Positions 8,206 to 17,112 of a stretch of 64,000 nt of DNA are shown in pieces. The notes under the pieces were generated by a model. It was not told the DNA's origin and did not search any database. It saw nothing but the letters and a program-made list of their open reading frames with translations. The DNA is taken from positions 372,001 to 436,000 of the forward strand of contig NZ_AUMU01000001.1 in the NCBI RefSeq assembly GCF_000430845.1, in the 5' to 3' direction. This DNA is from Chryseobacterium gregarium DSM 19109. Lineage in GTDB: Bacteria; Bacteroidota; Bacteroidia; Flavobacteriales; Weeksellaceae. The stretch's first letter is position 1, and every line of letters starts with the position of its first letter. The translations under genes were made by a program, and so were the position numbers.

Positions 8206-8238
8206 AAAGGCTTCAATTCTGTTAAAATTGAAGCCTTT
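8206..8238 (-). terminator. Terminator of the DEAD-box helicase gene
   Basis: AAAGGCTTCAATT and AATTGAAGCCTTT form a 13-bp stem with a short loop just after the helicase stop codon. A/T runs flank it on both sides. Confidence 0.8.
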
Positions 8239-8255
8239 ATTATTCGGATTATACT

Positions 8256-9398
8256 CTAATAACCGTGTAAATTAATATCTTCTGTTCTCTGCAATGTTAC
8301 TTTTTTACCCATTTTCTTTTGGATTACCCGGAAATGCTGCAATTCGTCATCGGTCAGGATGCTGATGGCTGTCCCCATTTCATTCGCTCTGCCCGTCCTT
8401 CCGATCCGGTGAATATAATCCAGAGGGGAACGCGGCAGTTCGTAATTGATCACACACGGCAGGGACTCAATGTGGATACCACGACCGATCAGGTCCGTGG
8501 CCACCAGGATCTGGGCACCGTTGACCTTAAATTCTTCCAAATTATTCCTTCGGGCACCCTGTGATTTCTGGCTGTGAATGGCTACTGCTTTTATTTTATT
8601 CTTCTTGAGTTTTTCTACTAAATTATCTGCAGATTTTGTCGATGAAACAAAGATCAAGGCTTTTTCAACCTTTTTTTCTTTAATCAGATAACGCAGGAAC
8701 GGGCCTTTGTTTTCCGGAGAAACATGATAGGCCAGCTGCTCGATATGGTCAATCTCAACGTCTTCTTTTTTGATTTCAATAATTGTAGGATTGATTGACA
8801 GACGCTGCTTCATTTCAGAAACCTTATCATTTAAAGTCGCTGAAAACAATGTCGTCTGCTTCATCACGGGCATTAAAGCAAAAAGCTTATTCATTTCTTC
8901 ATCAAAGCCCAGCTGAAACATTTTATCCGCTTCATCAATTACCAGATGCCGGATTCCTGAAATGCTCAGCGCATTGTGATCAATCAGATCCAGCAAACGG
9001 CCGGGTGTTGCAATAAGCACTTCCACGCCGAACATTCCCTTCATCTGCGGATTAATGGAAACACCGCCATACACTGCCATGGTCTGGATTTCCCGTTTCA
9101 GGTTTTCTGTAAAACTCCTGAATACGTCATCAATCTGAATGGCCAGTTCACGCGTCGGAACCAATATCAGGACCTCAACATTCCTGTCTTTTTTAACTTC
9201 TTCATTCTGCAGCTTTTCCAGAATAGGCATTACAAAACAGGCGGTTTTCCCGGAGCCTGTCTGTGCAATCCCCATCAGGTCTTTTCCCTGCAAAATAACA
9301 GGTACAGCCTGTTCTTGGATAGGAAACGGTTTCAGATACCCCAGTTTGTTGACGGAACGAATGATATTGTGTGATAATCCCAAAGACTCAAATGACAT
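8256..9398 (-). CDS. DEAD-box ATP-dependent RNA helicase
   Basis: An SF2 RNA helicase of 380 residues. Motifs run in order: Q motif (FPIQEQAV), Walker A AQTGSGKT (residues 45-52), PTRELA, TPGR, DEAD, SAT, RGIH and HRIGRTGR. There is almost no C-terminal extension, so it is a minimal RhlE-like enzyme, probably for ribosome assembly or mRNA turnover. I chose the ATG at 9398 (MSFESLGL), because a longer start at 9419 would lie inside the -7 box TATCTTTG. Confidence 0.92.
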   Translation of the reverse strand: MSFESLGLSHNIIRSVNKLGYLKPFPIQEQAVPVILQGKDLMGIAQTGSGKTACFVMPILEKLQNEEVKKDRNVEVLILVPTRELAIQIDDVFRSFTENLKREIQTMAVYGGVSINPQMKGMFGVEVLIATPGRLLDLIDHNALSISGIRHLVIDEADKMFQLGFDEEMNKLFALMPVMKQTTLFSATLNDKVSEMKQRLSINPTIIEIKKEDVEIDHIEQLAYHVSPENKGPFLRYLIKEKKVEKALIFVSSTKSADNLVEKLKKNKIKAVAIHSQKSQGARRNNLEEFKVNGAQILVATDLIGRGIHIESLPCVINYELPRSPLDYIHRIGRTGRANEMGTAISILTDDELQHFRVIQKKMGKKVTLQRTEDINLHGY

Positions 9399-9416
9399 AA
9401 AATTACTTATTTGCTG

Positions 9417-9424
9417 CAAAGATA
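9417..9424 (-). promoter_or_regulatory. -7 box of the helicase gene
   Basis: TATCTTTG matches TAnnTTTG and lies 18 bp upstream of the chosen ATG. Confidence 0.6.
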
Positions 9425-9570
9425 AGCTATTGGAAATTGTTTTATATCCCTGAGCGCAATACCGATTATAATTTTATTCTATAAGATGCCTATTTGTCCG
9501 ATAATTTTTTTTTGGACAATATTTTGAATATTATTTTTTGTGGATTTATAAATATCCGAGAATTTTAAAT

Positions 9571-10176
9571 ATGAAAAAAGCATTAATAATCGTCGATGTA
9601 CAGAATGATTTTTGTGAAGGCGGCGCACTGGCAGTTCCGGGAGCCAATGAGGTAATTCCGTACATCAATTCATTAATGGAGGAAAATGAATACGACCAGA
9701 TTATCCTGACCCAGGACTGGCATCCTGCCAATCATAAAAGTTTTGCGAGCAACAACGGCAAAAAGGTGGGAGAAAGCATCATCCTGAATGGCGTTCCGCA
9801 GTTTATGTGGCCTGACCATTGCATCCAGGGAACTTTCGGCGCGGAATTCCATAAAGATCTCAACAGGGATAAAGTGACCCATATTATCCAGAAAGGCAAG
9901 AATACCGAAATTGATGCGTACAGCGGCTTTCAGGATAACAACCACTTCATGAAAACCGGACTCGATGATTTTCTGAAATACCATGATATTCAGTTATTGG
10001 AAATTGTAGGCCTCGCAATGGATTACTGTGTGAAATTCACCTGTACAGATGCGGTTGCCGAAGGGTATATCACCTGCCTGCATTTTAACGGGACTCGTGC
10101 GGTAAATGTAAAGCCCGATAACGGAAAGGACGCGATCTATGAAATGATCCAGAAAGGAGTAACCGTTTTAGGGTAG
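9571..10176 (+). CDS. pncA: Nicotinamidase / pyrazinamidase
   Basis: A 201-residue isochorismatase-fold amidase that converts nicotinamide to nicotinate for NAD salvage. Asp9 (IVDVQNDFCEGG), a Lys near 108-110 and Cys153 (AMDYCVKFTC) form the catalytic triad. Metal ligands Asp49 and His51 sit in TQDWHP, and His83 in MWPDHC. The ATG at 9571 gives the canonical MKKALIIVDVQ start; an upstream TTG at 9538 would add residues without homology. It is a single-gene unit with a strong terminator. Confidence 0.95.
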   Translation: MKKALIIVDVQNDFCEGGALAVPGANEVIPYINSLMEENEYDQIILTQDWHPANHKSFASNNGKKVGESIILNGVPQFMWPDHCIQGTFGAEFHKDLNRDKVTHIIQKGKNTEIDAYSGFQDNNHFMKTGLDDFLKYHDIQLLEIVGLAMDYCVKFTCTDAVAEGYITCLHFNGTRAVNVKPDNGKDAIYEMIQKGVTVLG

Positions 10177-10239
10177 ACAATAGCTATGAGTTATAAATTA
10201 TGAATTAATTTGCAGTTCTATAATCTATAGTAAAAAAAA

Positions 10240-10271
10240 GAATTCCGCAGAGATTATCTGCGGAATTTTTA
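10240..10271 (+). terminator. Terminator of pncA
   Basis: AATTCCGCAGA and TCTGCGGAATT form an 11-bp stem followed by a T run. Confidence 0.85.
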
Positions 10272-10347
10272 TTTATTCAGGATGAAATTAATTGTTATGC
10301 CTGTTTTACAGAAACTCATAACTCATTATTTACAACTTCTCACCTAA

Positions 10348-11493
10348 TTAAAGCATTTTAAGATTATTCACTTCCAGTTCCGTAAGGATTCTCCAGTGTC
10401 CTCTCTTGATGTTCTTCTTCGTCAAGCCGGCAAACATGACCCTGTCAAGAGCCTCCACTTCATATCCTAACCTTTGGAAAATCCTTCTGATGACCCGGTT
10501 CCAGCCGATATGTATTTCAATGCCTATTTCATTCTTAGGCTTTCCTTCAATAAAAGAAATCTGATCTACTTCCGCTACTCCTTCATCCAAACGGATCCCT
10601 TCTGCAATAAGCTTCATATCTTCGTTAGTTAGTTTTTTATCCAATGTCACATGATAGATTTTCTTGGCGTCAAAAGAGGGATGCGTCAGTTTTTTCGTCA
10701 TGTGCCCGTCATTTGTCAGAAGAATAACTCCGGTTGTAGAACGGTCTAATCTTCCTACAGGAAACACGCGGTACGGTGAAGCATTGGCCACCAAATCCAT
10801 TACTGTTTTTCTTGCCTTGTCGTCTTTTGTCGTAGAAATATATCCTTTTGGCTTATTTAAAAGAACATAAACAGGTTTTTCCGGAGTAATCGTTTGTCCG
10901 TCAAAAACCACTTTATCTGTTTTCTGAACTTGATAGCCCATTTCATTCACCACTTTTCCGTTGACTTCTACCAAACCTTGGGTAATTAAATCATCCGCTT
11001 CTCTCCTGCTGCAGATCCCTGAATTGGCAATGTATTTATTAAGACGAATCGTGTCCTTATGAATATCTTTGTCAATCTTGGTCAATCTTCTTTTCTGTAC
11101 GAAAGATCTTGCTTTATCGTCTTTTTCTTCACCATTTGAAGAAGGTCTTCTTCCGTATTTTAAACTGCCTCTTTCATATTTATCCCTGGCGTCGAATGTA
11201 TTGCTTCTGCTGCCACCTCTTTTAGGAGCCGGTTTTGCGAATGACTTTTTCTCTTCACCCGGGTTCGTAATGAACGGTTCTTTTTCAATTTTTGAATATT
11301 TCTTTTCCATCCGGCTCTCGTAACTGGTATCGCCGCTCTTAGGAGAATTTCTCTCTCCGGCCTTTGGAAATGGTTTTTTAAAAGGTTTTGACCCGGAAGA
11401 ATTTCCAGATCTGGAAGCACGAGAATCATCAGAATTATTTCTTGTTGAACTTCTTGGTCTTTTTGGTTTTCCTGAATTATTATCTCTGCTCAT
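10348..11493 (-). CDS. RluB/RsuA-type rRNA pseudouridine synthase with a long disordered N-terminus
   Basis: It isomerises a uridine to pseudouridine in rRNA. About 130 N-terminal residues are Ser/Lys/Arg/Pro-rich and low in complexity, as is common in Flavobacteriia homologues. An S4 RNA-binding domain follows (IRLNKYIANSGICSRREA). The synthase domain has the catalytic Asp in PVGRLDRSTTG, preceded by LLNKPKGYISTT. The start at 11493 (MSRDNNSG) is preferred to the ORF start at 11529, giving 381 residues. It diverges from aroB. RluB fits best; RluE or RluF cannot be excluded. Confidence 0.9.
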   Translation of the reverse strand: MSRDNNSGKPKRPRSSTRNNSDDSRASRSGNSSGSKPFKKPFPKAGERNSPKSGDTSYESRMEKKYSKIEKEPFITNPGEEKKSFAKPAPKRGGSRSNTFDARDKYERGSLKYGRRPSSNGEEKDDKARSFVQKRRLTKIDKDIHKDTIRLNKYIANSGICSRREADDLITQGLVEVNGKVVNEMGYQVQKTDKVVFDGQTITPEKPVYVLLNKPKGYISTTKDDKARKTVMDLVANASPYRVFPVGRLDRSTTGVILLTNDGHMTKKLTHPSFDAKKIYHVTLDKKLTNEDMKLIAEGIRLDEGVAEVDQISFIEGKPKNEIGIEIHIGWNRVIRRIFQRLGYEVEALDRVMFAGLTKKNIKRGHWRILTELEVNNLKML

Positions 11494-11597
11494 TTCTAAA
11501 AATTTCTGCAAAGATAGTATATTTACCAACGAGTTAAAAATTAAGAATCATAACTTTGCCATATAGTTGCATAAATAACCCTACAGAAAATCAGAAA

Positions 11598-12644
11598 ATG
11601 ATCACCATAACAAACGATAATTTTTCTTCATTAAACGAATTCCTGGACCGAACATCTTTCAGCAAGATCTTTATTCTGGTTGATGAAAACACCCATGAAT
11701 ACTGTCTTCCCGTCCTTTTGGGAAATATGGAAACCGATCTTGAATTTGAGATCCTTGAGATTGAAGCAGGCGAAGAAATGAAAAATATCCAGACAGCCAA
11801 TCAGCTTTGGGAAATTCTTACGGAAATGCATGCAGACCGGAAGGCACTGGTGATCAATCTGGGCGGCGGTGTCATTACCGACATGGGCGGTTTCGTTGCT
11901 TCTACCTATAAAAGAGGAATTCAGTTCATTAACATCCCTACTACCCTTTTGTCCATGTGCGATGCATCCATCGGCGGAAAAACAGGGATTGACCTGATGC
12001 ATTATAAGAATATGGTAGGAACTTTTACATTCCCGGAACATATTTTCGTATACCCTAAATTTTTAGAAACACTTCCCTTTAAAGAACTGAGAAGCGGATT
12101 TGCAGAAATGCTGAAGCACGGGCTTATTGCAGATAAAACCCATTGGGAACATCTGATCCGGATTCATAAATTAGATGCCGAAGCGATGATTTCTCATATC
12201 CAAACTTCAATGGATATCAAACAAAATGTCGTTCAGCAGGATTTTCATGAAAAAAACATTAGAAAGACCCTGAATTTCGGGCATACAATCGGACATGCCA
12301 TTGAAAGCCTGTACCTTAATCAGAAAAACCCTGTTATGCATGGCGAAGCGGTGGCCATGGGCATGATCACGGAAGCTTATCTTTCCTTCCTCGAAGGTTT
12401 GATTTCCCAGGAAGACTGCGATCTGATCATCGGAAATATTCAGAAATATTATCCTTACCTGGATATCAGTGATTTTAATGATGATGATATCTTCGATCTT
12501 TTATTCAATGATAAAAAAAACACCGGCCGCACCATCCTCTTTTCTTTACTCACAGGGATTGGATCATGTACTTTTGACTATGAATGCAGTCAGAAAAATA
12601 TTTTGGAATCACTCCTGTTCTACAGAAAATTAAATGATGCATAA
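11598..12644 (+). CDS. aroB: 3-dehydroquinate synthase
   Basis: Second step of the shikimate pathway: cyclises DAHP to 3-dehydroquinate using NAD and a divalent metal. The protein has 348 residues from the ATG at 11598. The NAD-binding GGGVITDMGGFVAS is followed by PTTLLSMCDASIGGKTGID. Metal ligands are in RSGFAEMLKHGL, NFGHTIGHAIE and MHGEAVAMGM. The upstream in-frame codons from 11556 lack homology and were left out. Monocistronic, and divergent from the pseudouridine synthase gene. Confidence 0.95.
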   Translation: MITITNDNFSSLNEFLDRTSFSKIFILVDENTHEYCLPVLLGNMETDLEFEILEIEAGEEMKNIQTANQLWEILTEMHADRKALVINLGGGVITDMGGFVASTYKRGIQFINIPTTLLSMCDASIGGKTGIDLMHYKNMVGTFTFPEHIFVYPKFLETLPFKELRSGFAEMLKHGLIADKTHWEHLIRIHKLDAEAMISHIQTSMDIKQNVVQQDFHEKNIRKTLNFGHTIGHAIESLYLNQKNPVMHGEAVAMGMITEAYLSFLEGLISQEDCDLIIGNIQKYYPYLDISDFNDDDIFDLLFNDKKNTGRTILFSLLTGIGSCTFDYECSQKNILESLLFYRKLNDA

Positions 12645-12823
12645 CTGCGATTTGTCAATGACAGCAGAATATTCATGACATCTCTTTACAAGATGACAAT
12701 TTAGATCATTTCTAAACAAATGTTTAATTTATTAAATAATCATTTAATATTCAATAATATATGATTCAAATCAGCTTAATTTCATTGTATATTTTTTACT
12801 GATATTTATCATGACACATTCTT

Positions 12824-12840
12824 TTGGCAAGTAATTTGAC
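12824..12840 (+). promoter_or_regulatory. Sigma-54-like -24/-12 promoter of the first beta-barrel gene
   Basis: TTGGCAAGTAATTTGAC follows the sigma-54 pattern TTGGCACG-N4-TTGC, with GG and G spaced by 10 bases. It deviates at the C of GC (GA here). The same element stands upstream of the second barrel gene at 13840-13856. Confidence 0.45.
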
Positions 12841-12860
12841 AGAAACTATCTGTCAAATTA
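12832..12860. promoter_or_regulatory. Perfect 12-bp inverted repeat at the presumed start site
   Basis: TAATTTGACAGA and TCTGTCAAATTA are separated by AACTA. The left arm overlaps the -12 part of the sigma-54-like element, so the repeat would cover the transcription start. It could be an operator or a 5' hairpin. Confidence 0.5.
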
Positions 12861-12914
12861 TTGACAAGTAGTAAAATTTAAATATTAGAAATTAAATTAT
12901 TAAAAATTAAAGTT

Positions 12915-13571
12915 ATGAAAAAGTTAATTTTAGGAATGGCTCTAACAGCTGGTTCATTAGCATTTGCTCAGACTACGACTACTACAACTACTTCTTCCAA
13001 CATGTCATCTGGCAGCGCTGTAAGATTTGGTGTTAAAGCAGGAATGAATGTATCTTCACTTTCAAACGATGGTACTTTAGAAGATCAGGGATCTAAAATC
13101 GGATTTAATGCAGGTGTTTTTGCTAACATTCCTGTAGGAAGCATGTTCAGTGTTCAACCAGAGGTTTTATATTCTCAGTATGGTGATAAATATGATCAGG
13201 TAATTGCAGGAAATAGATATTCTTACGCAAACCATTTAGACTATATTACTGTACCTGTAATGTTACAGTATAACCTTATTCCAAACTTATATGTAGAAGC
13301 AGGTCCGGAATTCGGTTTTATGGTTAGTGCTAAGAACAAAGCTAAAAATGAAACTAATAACGACGTAATTTCTGAATCAGGAAATTATAAAGACAGGTTC
13401 AGTACTTTTAACTTCGGTCTTGGTCTTGGTGCCGGTTATTATTTCACAGATAATATCGGTATTACAGCAAGATACGTAGCTGGTCTTACTGATATCGCTA
13501 AAAACAGACCTAATGGTTCTGATGCTGTTAGAAATAACGTATTCCAAGTTGGATTGGCGTATAAATTCTAA
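12915..13571 (+). CDS. Outer-membrane beta-barrel protein (porin family), copy 1 of a pair
   Basis: A 218-residue secreted protein with an N-terminal signal peptide cut after AFAQ (MKKLILGMALTAGSLAFAQ), then a short Thr/Ser-rich linker. The rest alternates like an 8-stranded OmpA/PorT-type barrel (RFGVKAGMNVSSLS, QPEVLYSQYG, YVEAGPEFGFMV, GAGYYFTDNIGITARY) and ends in aromatic FQVGLAYKF, the usual barrel terminus. It shares order and motifs with the gene at 13917-14639. Function unknown, probably a surface or adaptor protein. Confidence 0.82.
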   Translation: MKKLILGMALTAGSLAFAQTTTTTTTSSNMSSGSAVRFGVKAGMNVSSLSNDGTLEDQGSKIGFNAGVFANIPVGSMFSVQPEVLYSQYGDKYDQVIAGNRYSYANHLDYITVPVMLQYNLIPNLYVEAGPEFGFMVSAKNKAKNETNNDVISESGNYKDRFSTFNFGLGLGAGYYFTDNIGITARYVAGLTDIAKNRPNGSDAVRNNVFQVGLAYKF

Positions 13572-13608
13572 TACGTACTCAACTTAAATCAAAAGGTTTA
13601 AAATACAG

Positions 13609-13639
13609 AACCGGGCTTCTTAGAAGGTCCGGTTTTTTT
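13609..13639 (+). terminator. Terminator of the first barrel gene
   Basis: AACCGG-GCTTCT and AGAAGG-TCCGGTT arms form a stem followed by a seven-base T run. Confidence 0.85.
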
Positions 13640-13916
13640 GTTGTATATATCAGTATAAGAGCTAACCCAATTGTATAAATGATATAATTAATGCTGTATA
13701 ATTCATTTAAAGATTTGGCTATACACTTATCAATATTTAGGATAACAGGATTGATTATTATCATCACTATCGGGAATAAGTAATTTATCACACTATTTAA
13801 TAATCTGTATATTTATTTGAAAGTCAACAACTTATAATTTTGGCAAGCAATTTGTTAAGTACATTAAGCCTGATTAAACGATTAGGCAGAAAGTTTAATT
13901 AGTAAAAAATAAAATT
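13640..13916 (+). promoter_or_regulatory. Intergenic region with the second barrel promoter
   Basis: Apart from the sigma-54-like element at 13840-13856 (listed separately) this AT-rich spacer holds no convincing gene; a 70-residue minus-strand ORF is rejected. The leader from 13857 to the ATG is about 60 bp. Confidence 0.4.
13840..13856 (+). promoter_or_regulatory. Sigma-54-like -24/-12 promoter of the second barrel gene
   Basis: TTGGCAAGCAATTTGTT repeats the element at 12824-12840 almost exactly (TTGGCAAG-NAAT-TTG). Three positions deviate from the sigma-54 consensus. The distance to the ATG is about 60 bp. Confidence 0.45.
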
Positions 13917-14639
13917 ATGAACAAGTTATTTTTAGGATTAGCAGTAGTTGCAGGAACCCTAGCATTTGCCCAGGAAACAAAGCCGACAGAAATTTCACCA
14001 ATGCCTCTGAATAAAAAAGAGCCTGTGAGATTCGGTATTAAAGGTGGTGCCAATGCTTCTCAGTTCAGCGAACAGCAGCTTAATGCAAAAAATCAGAAAA
14101 TTGGCTTTAATGCAGGTGTTTTTGTTAATATTCCATTATCACAGAAATTTGCACTTCAGCCGGAGGTACTGTACAACCAGATGGGAGCAAAGAGTGTGCT
14201 TTCTGATACAGAGCTTACTTCAGGAACTACGACGGTAAGAACAAAACAGGATTACACAACCACATTAAACTATATTTCAGTACCGGTAATGCTTCAGATG
14301 AAGCCTGTCGATAATTTTTATATTGAAGCAGGTCCTGAAGTAAGTTACTTCGTAGACGGTAAAAACAAAGGAGAGCGCACGGTTTCCACCACAACTTCCG
14401 GGACTACGACGACGCAGACCCAGTCTGCTTCAGAAACCATCGATAAAGACGGTATTAAAAAGTTTAATTTAGGTTTAGGCCTGGGTCTTGGGTATTACTT
14501 TACTCCTAACCTGGGGATCAATGCAAGGTATGTGAGCAGCCTGACGCATATCGCCAATAATTCCGACGCCGTCAATGATGCACAGAAGAATATCAATACC
14601 AACAGGGTATTCCAGTTAGGGTTGAATTATAAATTTTAA
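13917..14639 (+). CDS. Outer-membrane beta-barrel protein (porin family), copy 2 of a pair
   Basis: A 240-residue paralogue of the preceding gene. The signal peptide MNKLFLGLAVVAGTLAFAQ is followed by a conserved barrel: RFGIKGGANASQFS, LQPEVLYNQMG, YIEAGPEVSYFV, LGYYFTPNLGINARYVSS, ending FQLGLNYKF. A Thr/Ser-rich insertion near residues 165-185 (TTTSGTTTTQTQS) makes a long surface loop. Same spacing and sigma-54-like promoter as copy 1 suggest tandem duplication and joint control. Confidence 0.82.
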   Translation: MNKLFLGLAVVAGTLAFAQETKPTEISPMPLNKKEPVRFGIKGGANASQFSEQQLNAKNQKIGFNAGVFVNIPLSQKFALQPEVLYNQMGAKSVLSDTELTSGTTTVRTKQDYTTTLNYISVPVMLQMKPVDNFYIEAGPEVSYFVDGKNKGERTVSTTTSGTTTTQTQSASETIDKDGIKKFNLGLGLGLGYYFTPNLGINARYVSSLTHIANNSDAVNDAQKNINTNRVFQLGLNYKF

Positions 14640-14666
14640 TACAGCATAACCAATTTGATTTCAATA

Positions 14667-14700
14667 GAAAGGTCAGACTTACAATTAAGTCTGACCTTTC
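14667..14700. terminator. Bidirectional terminator between the barrel gene and purF
   Basis: GAAAGGTCAGACTTA and TAAGTCTGACCTTTC form a 15-bp stem with a 4-base loop between convergent genes. Confidence 0.85.
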
Positions 14701-14721
14701 ATTTTATCTGTTAGCAGAATT

Positions 14722-16221
14722 TTAATTGAACAGTTCCACTTCTTCTCCTTTCGCTACAGGATATTCTTCTGTAAAACACCCGAAACAATGATTGGCGGAA
14801 CCTAAGATTTCTTTCAGGTTTTCCACACTTAAAAATTCCAGAGAATCTACTCCCAGATAATCTTTAAGCTGCTCGGTAGTCATATTGGCGGAAATCAGAT
14901 CGTCTTTAGAAGGCGTATCGATTCCAAGGTAACAAGGAGCAATAATCGGCGGGGATACGCTTCTGAAATGAATTTCCTTTACACCGGCATCCTTTAAAAT
15001 TTTAACCAGTCTTTTCGAAGTCGTTCCGCGGACAATGGAATCGTCGATAATAACGACTCTTTTATCTTTAATTTCAGATATGATCGGGTTGAGTTTTAGA
15101 TTAACTACCCTTTCTCTCATTTCCTGGGTCGGAACGATAAAGCTTCTTCCGATATACCTGTTCTTAATCAGAACGGGACGGAACGGAATTCCCGAAGCTT
15201 TGGAAAAACCAATCGCAGCCGGAACTCCTGAATCAGGAACCCCGATGACCACATCAGCATCCACAGGTGCCTGGTGCCAGATTTTCTCCCCCGATTTCTC
15301 CCTGATCTCATATACGTTGATATTTTCAAGAGAAGAATCCGGTCTTGCAAAGTAAATATATTCAAATGAACAGATCCTTTGTTTTCCTTTTTGTTCATCT
15401 GCCATATACGAATGAAGTTTCCCCGGCTCGTTTTCATTGGTGTATACAATTTCCCCCGGTAAAATATTCCGAACGTATTGAGCACCTACAGCGTCCAATG
15501 CTACAGATTCAGAAGCTACAACATATGAGTTTGCATCAATGGCTCCCAAAACCAGCGGCCTGATCCCGTTGAAATCCCTGAAAGCAAAGAATTTGTTTCT
15601 GGTCATACCCACAACAGAATAAGCGCCCTCAATTTTCTCCATCGTTATCTTAATCGCTGCGCGAAGTCCGAGATCAAGGTTTTTCTGGATCAGCCTTAAG
15701 ATTACCTCAGAATCTGAAGTAGCCCTGAACACAACCCCTTCCGCTTCAAGTTCTGTCTTGAGTTCTCTGGCATTGGTCAGATTGCCGTTATGGGCAATTG
15801 AAAGAATAATCTGGTCGTATTCGTTTTTGGCGAAAAACGGCTGAAAATTATATTTCTTCTTGTCTCCTGCTGTGGTATAACGGGTATGCCCGATCGCAGA
15901 ATTTCCCATAAAAGTTTCAGGATGCTCAATTTCTTTATACACATCCAAAACCAAACCCTCATCTTTCATATTGGTAATTCTTCCATCTTTTAAAACAGAA
16001 ATACCACATGCTTCCTGGCCCCTGTGCTGAAGCGCAAAAAGCCCGAACTGTGAAAGAGAAAACGTATCGAGATCATTATCAGAATACATTCCGAAGATGC
16101 CGCACTCCTCATTCGGAGCATCCAGCCTTTCTTCTTCCTGAGTCCTGAAAAGATTCCTTCCGTAGGTCTCAGTTTCAAATTGTTTTAAATATTCACTTTT
16201 ATGAAGGTCTAAACTTTTCAT
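14722..16221 (-). CDS. purF: Amidophosphoribosyltransferase
   Basis: First committed step of purine synthesis: glutamine and PRPP give phosphoribosylamine. The nucleophile Cys40 (EECGIFGMYS) would follow a propeptide of about 39 residues, longer than the short propeptide of Bacillus PurF. The PRPP loop is VIIDDSIVRGTTS. C-terminal Cys residues (NHCFGCF) resemble the iron-sulphur cluster ligands of the Bacillus-type enzyme. The ATG at 16221 is preferred to the TTG at 16236. purC follows upstream in the same direction with a ~100-bp spacer. Confidence 0.93.
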   Translation of the reverse strand: MKSLDLHKSEYLKQFETETYGRNLFRTQEEERLDAPNEECGIFGMYSDNDLDTFSLSQFGLFALQHRGQEACGISVLKDGRITNMKDEGLVLDVYKEIEHPETFMGNSAIGHTRYTTAGDKKKYNFQPFFAKNEYDQIILSIAHNGNLTNARELKTELEAEGVVFRATSDSEVILRLIQKNLDLGLRAAIKITMEKIEGAYSVVGMTRNKFFAFRDFNGIRPLVLGAIDANSYVVASESVALDAVGAQYVRNILPGEIVYTNENEPGKLHSYMADEQKGKQRICSFEYIYFARPDSSLENINVYEIREKSGEKIWHQAPVDADVVIGVPDSGVPAAIGFSKASGIPFRPVLIKNRYIGRSFIVPTQEMRERVVNLKLNPIISEIKDKRVVIIDDSIVRGTTSKRLVKILKDAGVKEIHFRSVSPPIIAPCYLGIDTPSKDDLISANMTTEQLKDYLGVDSLEFLSVENLKEILGSANHCFGCFTEEYPVAKGEEVELFN

Positions 16222-16328
16222 TTCTATTTTTTCCAATCTAGATTTTATTTGGCAGATGTATCAGTTAGATGAAAAATTAAATATTATGTTAAATAGAAAC
16301 CAACATCTAATTTCTTTTATCTGACATC

Positions 16329-17051
16329 TTATTTCTTAAGAAGATTTTTCAGGCGGTTGTAGATTTCTACATAGGCTTCGGTAACTTCTCCAAGATCCCT
16401 TCTGAATCTGTCTTTATCCAGTTTTTTCATGGTGTCCTTATCCCAAAGTCTGCAGGTATCCGGAGAAATTTCATCTGCAAGGATGATCTCGCCGTCTGAA
16501 GTTTTACCGAGCTCAATTTTGAAATCAACCAAAATAATATTCATTCTGTCGAAAAGATCAATCAGAATATTATTAATGTCATTGGTTAATGCGTACATTT
16601 CATTAAGTTCTTCATAAGTGGCAGCTCCTAAGAATACCGCGTGATGATCATTGATCAGCGGATCTCCCAATTCGTCTTTCTTATAACAGATATCGAAGAT
16701 GGTGACCGGAGATTTGATTCCTTCTTCCACGCCCAGTCTCTGAGCCATGCTCCCGGCAGAATAGTTTCTTACCACCATTTCCAAAGGAATAATGGATACT
16801 TTTTTTACCAGCTGCTCTCTTTCGTCCAGCTGTTTGATGAAATGAGTCTTAATCCCTTTTTCGTTTAAATACTCAAAAATCAAAGTGGTGATGGCATTAT
16901 TCATTTCACCTTTCAGATCTACAGATCCTCTTTTCTGAGCATTAAATGCAGTAGCATCGTCTTTGAAGCGTACTACTACCTCATCAGGATTATCGGTGGC
17001 AAATACCTGTTTTGCTTTACCCTCGTACAACATTTCTTTTTTTTGACTCAT
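16329..17051 (-). CDS. purC: Phosphoribosylaminoimidazole-succinocarboxamide synthase
   Basis: A 240-residue SAICAR synthetase of purine biosynthesis; adds aspartate to CAIR with ATP. N-terminal [15 protein letters not shown], then [20 protein letters not shown] and the metal/nucleotide segment [14 protein letters not shown]. Full length for the family. It precedes purF in the same direction, so both may form a small purine operon. Confidence 0.95.
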   Translation of the reverse strand: MSQKKEMLYEGKAKQVFATDNPDEVVVRFKDDATAFNAQKRGSVDLKGEMNNAITTLIFEYLNEKGIKTHFIKQLDEREQLVKKVSIIPLEMVVRNYSAGSMAQRLGVEEGIKSPVTIFDICYKKDELGDPLINDHHAVFLGAATYEELNEMYALTNDINNILIDLFDRMNIILVDFKIELGKTSDGEIILADEISPDTCRLWDKDTMKKLDKDRFRRDLGEVTEAYVEIYNRLKNLLKK

Positions 17052-17112
17052 AATTTTTACTTTTTAAAAGAACCGGCAAATCTGCAGTTCCCGTTTTATA
17101 TTAGATTTTATT

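Noticed and set aside
13579..13791. Minus-strand 70-residue ORF with hydrophobic stretches
   Set aside because: It overlaps the terminator hairpin at 13609-13639 and the promoter spacer of the second barrel gene, and has no recognisable family.
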